19,804 nucleotides of DNA from Pseudomonadota bacterium (GTDB lineage: Bacteria > Pseudomonadota > Alphaproteobacteria > Sphingomonadales > Sphingomonadaceae): positions 1-19,804 of the forward strand of contig JAEZCZ010000032.1 of the NCBI GenBank assembly GCA_023433305.1. Reading direction: 5' to 3'. Of the stretch, positions 1-6,217 are shown piece after piece. A program made the translations under genes and the position numbers. The stretch's first letter is position 1; each line of letters starts with the position of its first letter. The notes under the pieces were generated by a model that saw only the letters and a list, made by a program, of their open reading frames with translations, did not search any database and had not been told where the DNA came from.

Positions 1-1074
1 CTCGCGCACACCGTCGGCGGTCGGCACGCGGGGCATGCTCTCGCCGAAGGCCTGGCTGCTGATCCGCGCCGCCGGGATGCCGCGGCCGGTCAGGTAGTTG
101 CGGACCGAGGTGTTGCGACGCTCGGCCAGACCCATGTTGTACAGGGTCGAGCCCGACCGGTCGGTGTGACCCGCCAGCATGATCGCGGCGGTGCCGCAGT
201 TGCCGTACGCGGTGACCGCGTTGTTGAGGATCGTCGCAGCCTCGGGCGTGATGTCCGACTTATCCCAGTCGAAGAACACGATGTACGGGCCCTGGTTGCA
301 CTGCGCGACCGGCGGAGGCGGCGGCGGAGGCGGCGGGGGCGGCGGAGGCGGCGGAGGCGGCGGCGGAGGCGGCGGAGGCGGAGCTTCCGCACCGCCGAAG
401 TTGGCGATGAAGCTCACCAGCGCCGAGTGCGAGTCGAGCTCGAAGGCGTTCGCGCGGCCGATCGAGTCCACCATCTCCATCTGCTTGGTGTTCAGGTAGC
501 GATACTTGAGGCCGATCTCGGCATCTTCGGTGACCGGAATGCGAAGCGCCGCAATGGCCTGCCACGCCCAGTCGTGATCGCTGTCGTCGAGATAGCCCGG
601 CGAAGCTCCACCCGTACCGGTCGTGTAATTGGCATCGACCCACGCGCGGCCGACACCGACACCGGCCGAGAAGCCGACGCCGTCGTTGCCGCCGACGTCG
701 AACAGCGCGTTCGCCATCGCGGTCACGACCTGCAGCTCGCCGGCCACCGGATCGAAGGTGCCGGTCACAGGCGTGGTGCTGAACTGCGGGATGCCTGGAG
801 CGATCGCCGTGATCGTTTCGGGATCATTCTCCTTGTAAGCGACCTCGAGTTCGGTGCGGATCATACCGAAGTCGTATCCGAGGAAAGCGCCAAGATCCCA
901 GCCCATCTCGTGCTCGACCGTGGCGGCGTCCTCCACCCCGGCGATCCCGACATCGAACTGGTTGTCGAGAATGACACCGATATCGGCGCCAAAGTAACCC
1001 TGGCCGTCCCTGGCCATCGCGGGGGCAGCAATCGCTGTCGCCGCAACTGCCATTCCCAGCACAATCTTTCTCAT
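1..1074 (-). CDS. OmpA-family outer-membrane protein with poly-proline linker (3' end cut by window edge)
   Basis: This is a surface-exposed beta-barrel anchored to peptidoglycan. The ATG at 1074 is preceded by an AAAGGGGA ribosome site. Residues 1-21 form a signal peptide ending Ala-Met-Ala. Residues 22 to about 230 are an eight-strand-type barrel of the OmpA/Omp25 kind, rich in alternating aromatic and glycine segments (for example YFGADIGV, GAFLGYDFG, GLKYRYLN). Residues 232-255 are 24 consecutive prolines. The OmpA C-terminal peptidoglycan-binding domain follows: YIVFFDWDKSDIT, then GHTDRSGS and LYNMGLAERRNTSVRNYL, which carry the conserved Asp and Arg that contact diaminopimelate. Two cysteines near the start of that domain (259 and about 25 residues later) could form a disulfide. 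358 residues are visible; the usual end of the domain (about 10-25 residues) lies outside the window. The family assignment is firm; the physiological role (structural, porin or surface antigen) is not decided by sequence. Confidence 0.93.
   Translation of the reverse strand, partial: MRKIVLGMAVAATAIAAPAMARDGQGYFGADIGVILDNQFDVGIAGVEDAATVEHEMGWDLGAFLGYDFGMIRTELEVAYKENDPETITAIAPGIPQFSTTPVTGTFDPVAGELQVVTAMANALFDVGGNDGVGFSAGVGVGRAWVDANYTTGTGGASPGYLDDSDHDWAWQAIAALRIPVTEDAEIGLKYRYLNTKQMEMVDSIGRANAFELDSHSALVSFIANFGGAEAPPPPPPPPPPPPPPPPPPPPPPPPVAQCNQGPYIVFFDWDKSDITPEAATILNNAVTAYGNCGTAAIMLAGHTDRSGSTLYNMGLAERRNTSVRNYLTGRGIPAARISSQAFGESMPRVPTADGVRE
310..381 (-). repeat. 24-codon proline tract (GGC/GGA triplet repeat on + strand)
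   Basis: 24 uninterrupted CCN codons (mostly CCG with interspersed CCT and one CCC) encode Pro232-Pro255 between the barrel and the peptidoglycan-binding domain of the OmpA-like protein. Shorter proline-rich hinges are common in alphaproteobacterial OmpA proteins. Here the tract is a near-perfect triplet repeat, so gain or loss of units would keep the frame and change only linker length. The run should form a stiff polyproline-II rod. Confidence 0.95.
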
Positions 1075-1436
1075 ATTAGATCCCCTTTGAACCTGCGCGC
1101 CCGCCTTGTAATTCCAGCTTCTTTTGCTGGCAACCAACTAGGCGCACGGCTGACGGTAGGCAGCACGACCCATTCGTACAGTGCAAACATGTAAGGTTTT
1201 CACGGGGCTTTCGTTCCAGCGATGAGTTCCCGTCGAACAAGAAATTGCCCGCCTGAAGCTCATTTTGCCCCAAAATGTTGCTCAATTACTACACCCGCAA
1301 GAACCGGGCCCGACCGAGACCCAAGAAAAGGAGGGCCGGAGCGTTGGCTCCGGCCCTTCGAGGTTGCGTTCGCAGGAGGAACGTGGGGAGGCGGGATCGG
1401 GAGAAGAGGAGCGGTCCCCGATCCCGCCAAGCTTGT
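1075..1436. other. Intergenic region between the ompA-like gene and amtB (362 bp)
   Basis: No convincing gene lies here. The right part holds the amtB terminator (1323-1356). The remaining roughly 250 bp should hold the promoter and leader of the ompA-like gene on the minus strand. Visible structures are the inverted repeat ATTTTG-CCC-CAAAAT at 1262-1276 and a small hairpin CCAGC/GCTGG (about 1114-1131) in the probable mRNA leader. No clear -35/-10 pair stood out. Short open frames here have no good ribosome site or recognisable product. Confidence 0.6.
1323..1356 (-). terminator. Intrinsic terminator of glnK-amtB
   Basis: A perfect 10-bp stem, GGGCCGGAGC (1333-1342) with GCTCCGGCCC (1347-1356) and a 4-nt loop, is followed on the minus strand by TCCTTTTCTT. 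It lies about 80 bp past the amtB stop codon, which fits Rho-independent termination of the ammonium operon before the ompA-like gene. Confidence 0.88.
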
Positions 1437-2831
1437 TCAGTTGTAGGCGCGCTCGCCGTGCTCGCCGATGTCGAGGCCGTCGGTCTCGACTTCGGGCGAC
1501 ACCCGCAGCCCGGTGACCAGCTTGGTGATCAGGGCGGCGACGATCGAGAACACCGCGGCCCAGGCAATGGCCACCGCGACCGCGATGACCTGCGTGGTGA
1601 CCTGCGCGCCCATCGCGTACTCCGCGGCATCGCCGGGCCCGCCGAGCGCCGGCGAGTAGACGATGCCCGTGCCGATCGCGCCGACGATGCCGGCGACGCC
1701 GTGGATCCCGAACACGTCGAGCGCGTCGTCGTAGCCGAGCTTGGCCTTCAGCTTGGCGACCGCGAGGTAGGCGATCGCGGAGGCGACGAAGCCGAGCACG
1801 ATGGCGCCGAACGGACCGCTGTTGCCGGCCGCGGGGGTCACAGCGACGAGACCGGCGATCACGCCCGACGCGAAGCCGAGCGCAGAGGCCTTGTGGCCCG
1901 CCAGCCGCTCCATCAGCATCCAGCCGATAGCGCCCGCCGCGGTCGCGACGAAGGTGTTGACCATCGCCAGCCCGGCGATGCCGTCGGCCTCGAGTTCGGA
2001 ACCGGCGTTGAAACCGAACCAGCCCACCCACAGCAGACCGGCACCCACGAGCGTGAGCGTCAGGCTGTGCGGCGGCATCGGTTCGGACGGGTAACCGCGA
2101 CGCTTGCCGAGGAAAAGCGCGAGCACCAGCGCGGAGACACCGGCGTTGATGTGGACCACGGTACCACCGGCGAAATCGAGCGCGCCCATTTCGAACAGCA
2201 GCCCGCCGCCGGCCCAGACCATGTGCGCGATCGGGAAGTAGACGATCGTGAGCCAGATCGCGGTGAACAGCATCGCGGCCGAGAACTTCAGCCGCTCGAC
2301 CGTGGCGCCGAGCACGAGCGCGGCGGTGATCGCCGCGAAGGTCATCTGGAAACTGACGAAGACGTATTCGCTGATGACCTCGTCCGAGAAGGTCGCGGCG
2401 GTGGTTTCCGGCGTCACCTGGCTCAGGAACAGATTGCCCCAGCTGAAGAACGCATTGCCTTCGGGCCCGAACGCGGTCGAATAGCCCCACATCACCCAGA
2501 TCAGCATCGCGAGGCAGGCGGCGCCGCCGACCTGCGTCATCGTCGAGAGCATGTTCTTGGACCGGGTCAGGCCGCCGTAGAACAGCGCCAGGCCGGGCAG
2601 GATCATCAGCAGCACGAGGACCGTCGCGGTCATCATCCAGGCGTTGTTGCCCGGGTTCGGCACCGCGGCCGCGGCTTCGGCGGCCGGCGCGGCGATCTCG
2701 GTTGGAAGCGCGGCGGCCGCTTCGACGGCGGCGTCGCCGACGGCTTCGGCGGTTTCGGCCGCCCAGGCGGCGGAGGCGGCGAACACCGAGGCGCCGAGCG
2801 CCCCGAGGCCGCATGTCACTTTGCGGATCAT
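1437..2831 (-). CDS. amtB: Ammonium transporter AmtB
   Basis: An inner-membrane channel for ammonium/ammonia uptake, normally gated by the PII protein encoded just upstream. The ATG at 2831 is chosen because an AGGGA site sits 7 nt before it; an in-frame GTG at 2864 overlaps the glnK stop and lacks a better site. The 464 residues comprise a signal peptide (1-24, ending AWA), an Ala/Glu/Pro-rich periplasmic stretch (about 25-60), then eleven expected membrane helices. Family landmarks visible are LALFYGGLTRSKN (81-93), QMTFAAIT with the gate Phe, AHMVWAGGG (202-210), the two pore histidines in GTVVHINAG (His227) and DVFGIHGVAG (His377), and WVGWFGFNAGS (268-278). The C-terminal tail (about 441-464) would be the GlnK-contacting segment. 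It is separated from glnK by 29 bp, so the two are surely co-transcribed. Confidence 0.97.
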   Translation of the reverse strand: MIRKVTCGLGALGASVFAASAAWAAETAEAVGDAAVEAAAALPTEIAAPAAEAAAAVPNPGNNAWMMTATVLVLLMILPGLALFYGGLTRSKNMLSTMTQVGGAACLAMLIWVMWGYSTAFGPEGNAFFSWGNLFLSQVTPETTAATFSDEVISEYVFVSFQMTFAAITAALVLGATVERLKFSAAMLFTAIWLTIVYFPIAHMVWAGGGLLFEMGALDFAGGTVVHINAGVSALVLALFLGKRRGYPSEPMPPHSLTLTLVGAGLLWVGWFGFNAGSELEADGIAGLAMVNTFVATAAGAIGWMLMERLAGHKASALGFASGVIAGLVAVTPAAGNSGPFGAIVLGFVASAIAYLAVAKLKAKLGYDDALDVFGIHGVAGIVGAIGTGIVYSPALGGPGDAAEYAMGAQVTTQVIAVAVAIAWAAVFSIVAALITKLVTGLRVSPEVETDGLDIGEHGERAYN

Positions 2832-2860
2832 AGTGGGTTCCCTCATGTCCAGGACGCGTC

Positions 2861-3199
2861 TCACAGCGCGGTGTCCCCGGTTTCGCCGGTGCGGATGCGG
2901 GTGGTCGACGCCAGGTCGAGGACGAAGATCTTTCCGTCGCCGATGGAATCGGTACTCGCGGTCTGCTGGATCGTCTCGACGACTTGCGGCGCGAGCGCGT
3001 CGCTCGCGGCGATCTCCAGCTTCACCTTGGGGAGCATGTTGGTGGAATATTCCGCCCCGCGGTAGATTTCGGTCTGGCCCTTCTGCCGGCCGAAGCCTTT
3101 GACTTCCGAGACCGTCATGCCTGCCACGCCGATCGCGCCGAGCGCCTCGCGCACCTCGTCGAGCTTGAACGGTTTGATGATGGCTATGATGAATTTCAT
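2861..3199 (-). CDS. glnK: Nitrogen regulatory protein P-II
   Basis: A cytoplasmic trimeric signal protein that reads 2-oxoglutarate and ATP/ADP and blocks AmtB or controls NtrB and glutamine synthetase adenylylation. It has 112 residues, exactly the family length. It starts at the ATG in MKFIIAIIKPFKLDEV; the GTG directly before it is rejected. The T-loop is complete, with the uridylylation site Tyr51 in RGAEYSTN. The nucleotide-binding B-loop region around IGDGKIFV (about 87-94) and the C-terminal TRIRTGETG are also intact. It is called glnK rather than glnB because amtB follows at once in the same direction; sequence alone cannot separate the paralogues. A sigma-54 promoter lies about 50 bp upstream. 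Confidence 0.96.
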   Translation of the reverse strand: MKFIIAIIKPFKLDEVREALGAIGVAGMTVSEVKGFGRQKGQTEIYRGAEYSTNMLPKVKLEIAASDALAPQVVETIQQTASTDSIGDGKIFVLDLASTTRIRTGETGDTAL

Positions 3200-3248
3200 C
3201 ACTGACCCCTGCTGCCTACCGGTCGATCCCCGGCCATGAGCAGGTTTC

Positions 3249-3263
3249 GCAACAAGCGTGCCA
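3249..3263 (-). promoter_or_regulatory. Sigma-54 (RpoN) -24/-12 promoter of glnK-amtB
   Basis: Read on the minus strand the sequence is TTGGCACGCTTGTTGC. It contains TGGCAC, five bases, then TTGC, which is the exact sigma-54 consensus with correct GG-to-GC spacing. Transcription would start near 3237, giving a leader of about 38 nt before the glnK ATG. Sigma-54 control of glnK-amtB by NtrC is well established in proteobacteria; the match here is direct sequence evidence. No clean NtrC site pair was seen upstream. The rest of 3200-3356 shows no gene and no clear terminator. Confidence 0.87.
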
Positions 3264-3356
3264 ACCGAGCCGCCGCGTTTACATTCAAGGGGATGGAACT
3301 GTCGCGCCTCCGTTCACGAAAGCGCGGCGCCTATTCTTTGGGCAGGTGCCCGATTC

Positions 3357-4055
3357 TCAGGCAGTCAGCTCGAGCGTGGCCTTGACCGGCAGGTGGTCCG
3401 ACGCGGCCGCGGCAAGTGCGCTGTGGTGCACCCCGGCCGAGTGACAGGTCCATTCGGGCGAGTGGACGATACGGTCGAGCGGCGCGATCGGGCGGCGGCT
3501 CGGGAAGCTGTTGCCGAGCGAGGGCGTGAGCCAGCCGGCGGCGAACTCGCGCAGCACGCCGTTGGCGCGGCCCCATTGGTTGAAGTCGCCCATCATCACC
3601 GTCGGGCAGGCCGCGCCGCAAACCTCGCAATGCCGCAGCACCGCGCGAATCTGGTCGCGCCGGCGCAGCCCGGACAGGTCGAGGTGCATGCCGACCACAC
3701 GCAGCGGCACTCCCTCGATCAACAGGTCGGCGCTGACCGCGCCCCTCGGCTCGAGCGTCGGCAGCTCGAGCGGATGCGCGTCGACGATCTCGATGTCGCG
3801 CCGCACCAGCAGCGCGTTGCCGTGCCACCCGAGGCTGCGCGCGCGCTTGTTGACCGGGGCCGCGCGCCACGGCGTGTCGTCGAGCATCGCCTTGGGCAGC
3901 ACGCTCTCGCGCTCGCCGAAGCGATAGTCGCACTCCTGCAGCGCGATCACGTCGGCGTTAATCTCGCGCAGCACGGTGACGATGCGGTCGGCATCGCGGC
4001 GCCCGTCGACCCCGATCCCCTTGTGGATGTTGTAGCTGGCGAAAGTGAGCTGCAC
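3357..4055 (-). CDS. Endonuclease/exonuclease/phosphatase-family hydrolase
   Basis: A 232-residue member of the EEP (DNase I-like) fold. These are metal-dependent phosphodiesterases that act on nucleic acids, phospholipids or sugar phosphates; the substrate here is unknown. Fold landmarks: SYNIHKG with Asn9, ALQEC with the metal-binding Glu41, His124 in GMHLDL, GDFNQW with Asp157 and Asn159, Asp194 in PLDRIVHS, and the terminal SDHLPV (Asp220-His221). The GTG start at 4055 is preferred because GAGG lies 5 nt upstream and translation then begins right at the first strand (QLTFASYN). The open frame runs further upstream but only by overlapping the preceding gene. There is no signal peptide, so it is probably cytoplasmic. 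It is the last gene of the pheS-pheT-prfC cluster, 17 bp after its neighbour. Confidence 0.86.
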   Translation of the reverse strand: MQLTFASYNIHKGIGVDGRRDADRIVTVLREINADVIALQECDYRFGERESVLPKAMLDDTPWRAAPVNKRARSLGWHGNALLVRRDIEIVDAHPLELPTLEPRGAVSADLLIEGVPLRVVGMHLDLSGLRRRDQIRAVLRHCEVCGAACPTVMMGDFNQWGRANGVLREFAAGWLTPSLGNSFPSRRPIAPLDRIVHSPEWTCHSAGVHHSALAAAASDHLPVKATLELTA

Positions 4056-4072
4056 GCGCGCCTCAACGCCGC

Positions 4073-4648
4073 TCAGTCGGGAATGGTGCCGGGCGCCCCG
4101 GCGATGTAGCGGTCGGTCGTGCGCACCGGCAGGCCGTCGATGCTCTCGCGCCGGCGGCGGTACTTCCCGGCCCACACCGCCGGGTCGGCTTTCGCATGAT
4201 GCTTGAGCAGCGTGGTCCGCTCGCGTTCGAGCCTCATCAGCGGCACGCCGTAGCCGCAGCTCGTCTGCACCGATTCCACCGCGACCTCGAAAATCTGCCG
4301 CGTGCCCGGCAGCATCGTGAAATGCTCCGCCAGCTCGTCCCAGCCGCGGTCCCATGGCACGACGGGTTCGCCGCGGCCGTAGATGCGCAAGATCTGCGCC
4401 GGCTGCTGGAAGTTGCAGAACATCATCGTGATCCGCCCGTCGGCCAGCAAGTGCGCGTTGGTCTCGTTGCCCGATCCGCCGAGGTCGAGCCAGGCGACCC
4501 GCGTCGGCGAGAGCACGCGAAAGCAGTCGTAACCCTTCGGGCTCAGGTTGATGCGCGAGCCCTCTGCCGCCGTCGCCACGAAGAACACCGGCTGGCGGGC
4601 GATCATGGCGACATGATCGTCGGTCAACGCCTCGAAGAATTCGGCCAT
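4073..4648 (-). CDS. Pyridoxamine 5'-phosphate oxidase-fold family protein
   Basis: A 191-residue split-barrel flavin-binding-type protein. The pattern FFVATAAEGSRINLSPKG (22-39), the nearby VAWLDLGGSGNETNAHLL (51-68) and ITMMFCNFQQPAQILRIYGRG (73-93) are typical of the stand-alone PNPOx-like group, often annotated only at family level. These proteins bind FMN, F420 or heme, so a true PdxH role should not be assumed. The ATG at 4648 is the natural start. Its stop lies 17 bp before the EEP gene, and it follows prfC by 31 bp, which supports one transcript. Confidence 0.85.
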   Translation of the reverse strand: MAEFFEALTDDHVAMIARQPVFFVATAAEGSRINLSPKGYDCFRVLSPTRVAWLDLGGSGNETNAHLLADGRITMMFCNFQQPAQILRIYGRGEPVVPWDRGWDELAEHFTMLPGTRQIFEVAVESVQTSCGYGVPLMRLERERTTLLKHHAKADPAVWAGKYRRRRESIDGLPVRTTDRYIAGAPGTIPD

Positions 4649-4679
4649 GGCCCCGAGTTAGGGTCAGGGCCTCCCGTTG

Positions 4680-6206
4680 TCACCTCTCCTTGGTGGCGCT
4701 GAACGTCAGCTCGGGGTTCTTCTCCTGCTGGTAGCCGACGTCCCACGGGCTCTTGGCCATGAATACGATGTCGCCGTCGCGGTCGCGGGCGAGATTGGCG
4801 CGGTTGAACTGCTCGAACTCCTTGAGCGCCGCGTCCGGGCCCTTGAGCCAGCGCGCCGTGGCGAACGGCGAGGCTTCGAGCGCGGCCTCGACCTTGTATT
4901 CGGCCTCGAGCCGGCTGACGAGCACTTCGAGCTGGAGCTGCCCCACCACGCCCACGATCCACTGCGCCCCGATTTCCGGATAGAACACCTGGATCACGCC
5001 CTCCTCGGAAAGGTCGTCGAGCGCTTTCCTGAGCTGCTTGGTCTTGGTCGGATCCTTGAGCTGCACCCGGCGCAGGATCTCCGGCGCGAAGTTGGGCAGC
5101 CCGGTGAAGCGCACGTCGTTGCGCTCGCTCAGCGTATCCCCCACGCGCAGCGTGCCGTGGTTGGGGATGCCGATGATGTCGCCCGCTTCGGCGGTATCGG
5201 CCAGCTCGCGGTCCTGCGCGAAGAACAGGATCGGCGAATGCACCGCGATCGGCTTGCCGAGGCCCGAAGGGGTCAATTTCATCCCGCGTTTGAAGGTGCC
5301 CGAAACCATCCGCATGAACGCGATCCGGTCGCGGTGCTGCGGGTCCATGTTGGCCTGGACCTTGAAGATGAAGCCCGTCACCTCGTCGCGCTCGGGGCTG
5401 ATCGTCTCTTCGCCGGCGGGCTGCGGCCGCGGCGGCGGGGCGTAACGCGCGATGGCGTCGATCAGCTCGGCAACACCGAAGTTCTTCAGCGCCGATCCGA
5501 AATAGACCGGCGTCAGGTCGCCGTTGCGGTAGGCTTCGAGGTCGAACTCGGGATAGCCCACTTGCGCCAGCTCGACTTCCTCGGTCACGTCGGCGGGAAG
5601 CTCGGGATCGGCATCGCGCTTGCCGAGAAACTCCTTGCTCGGCCCTTCCGGGCGGCTGACCGCGCCAGTCGCAAAATCGAGCACGCCCTCGAACTGCCCG
5701 CCCATGCCCACCGGCCAGGCCTGCGGGCTGACGTCGAGCGCCAGCATGTCGGCCACTTCGTCGAGCAGCTCGAACGTCGGCCGCCCCTCGCGGTCGACCT
5801 TGTTGACGAAGGTGATGATCGGAACCGAGCGCAGTCGGCAAACCTCGAACAGCTTGCGCGTCTGCGGCTCGATGCCCTTGGCGGCGTCGATCACCATCAC
5901 CGCCGAATCGACCGCGGTCAGCGTGCGGTAGGTATCCTCGGAGAAGTCCTCGTGCCCCGGCGTGTCGAGCAGGTTGAAGGTCACGCCGTCGCGTTCGAAC
6001 GTCATCACCGAGCTCGTCACCGAGATCCCACGCTGCTGCTCGATCTTCATCCAGTCGCTGCGCGCCCGCCGCGCCGCCCCGCGCGCCTTGACCTCGCCGG
6101 CGAGGTGGATCGCCCCGCCTTGCAGCAGCAGCTTCTCGGGCAGCGTGGTCTTGCCCGCGTCGGGGTGGGAAATGATCGCGAACGTGCGGCGGTTGGAATT
6201 CGACAT
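4680..6206 (-). CDS. prfC: Peptide chain release factor 3 (RF3)
   Basis: A ribosome-associated GTPase that recycles RF1/RF2 after termination. It has 508 residues (E. coli RF3 has 529). GTPase motifs: G1 HPDAGKTT (14-21), G2 RGISVTSSVM (59-68), G3 DTPGHEDF (81-88), G4 NKVD (135-138). The following EF-Tu-like domains contain GFIFKVQANMDPQHRDR, the RF3 signature that separates it from EF-G. The ATG at 6206 gives MSNSNRRTFAIISHPD, the usual start; the open frame continues upstream only through the preceding gene. Residue 23, just after the P-loop, is Pro in TTLPEKLLL where RF3 proteins usually have Thr (TTLTEKLLL or TTITEK). The preceding gene stops 11 bp upstream. Confidence 0.96.
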   Translation of the reverse strand: MSNSNRRTFAIISHPDAGKTTLPEKLLLQGGAIHLAGEVKARGAARRARSDWMKIEQQRGISVTSSVMTFERDGVTFNLLDTPGHEDFSEDTYRTLTAVDSAVMVIDAAKGIEPQTRKLFEVCRLRSVPIITFVNKVDREGRPTFELLDEVADMLALDVSPQAWPVGMGGQFEGVLDFATGAVSRPEGPSKEFLGKRDADPELPADVTEEVELAQVGYPEFDLEAYRNGDLTPVYFGSALKNFGVAELIDAIARYAPPPRPQPAGEETISPERDEVTGFIFKVQANMDPQHRDRIAFMRMVSGTFKRGMKLTPSGLGKPIAVHSPILFFAQDRELADTAEAGDIIGIPNHGTLRVGDTLSERNDVRFTGLPNFAPEILRRVQLKDPTKTKQLRKALDDLSEEGVIQVFYPEIGAQWIVGVVGQLQLEVLVSRLEAEYKVEAALEASPFATARWLKGPDAALKEFEQFNRANLARDRDGDIVFMAKSPWDVGYQQEKNPELTFSATKER

Positions 6207-6217
6207 GGCCGGCGCCG

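Noticed and set aside
166..1194. 342-codon open frame on the plus strand opposite the OmpA-like gene
   Set aside because: It is antisense to a clearly conserved gene, is dominated by Arg runs from the GGC repeat, and has no recognisable fold.
1262..1276. Inverted repeat ATTTTG-CCC-CAAAAT upstream of the ompA-like gene as an operator
   Set aside because: It is a six-base arm in an AT-richer intergenic stretch with no known family consensus, too weak to call a regulatory site.
2832..2864. Upstream GTG start for amtB overlapping the glnK stop
   Set aside because: The ATG at 2831 has a proper ribosome site and gives a normal signal peptide; the extension does not.
1275..3065. 596-codon plus-strand open frame across amtB and glnK
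   Set aside because: It is a shadow of two certain genes in GC-rich DNA. The composition is Arg/Gly/His/Asp-rich with no family pattern.
3411..3435. TGGTGCA near 3424-3430 as a possible NtrC site for glnK
   Set aside because: Only one half-site matches. The partner half at the right spacing is absent, and it lies inside the EEP coding region.
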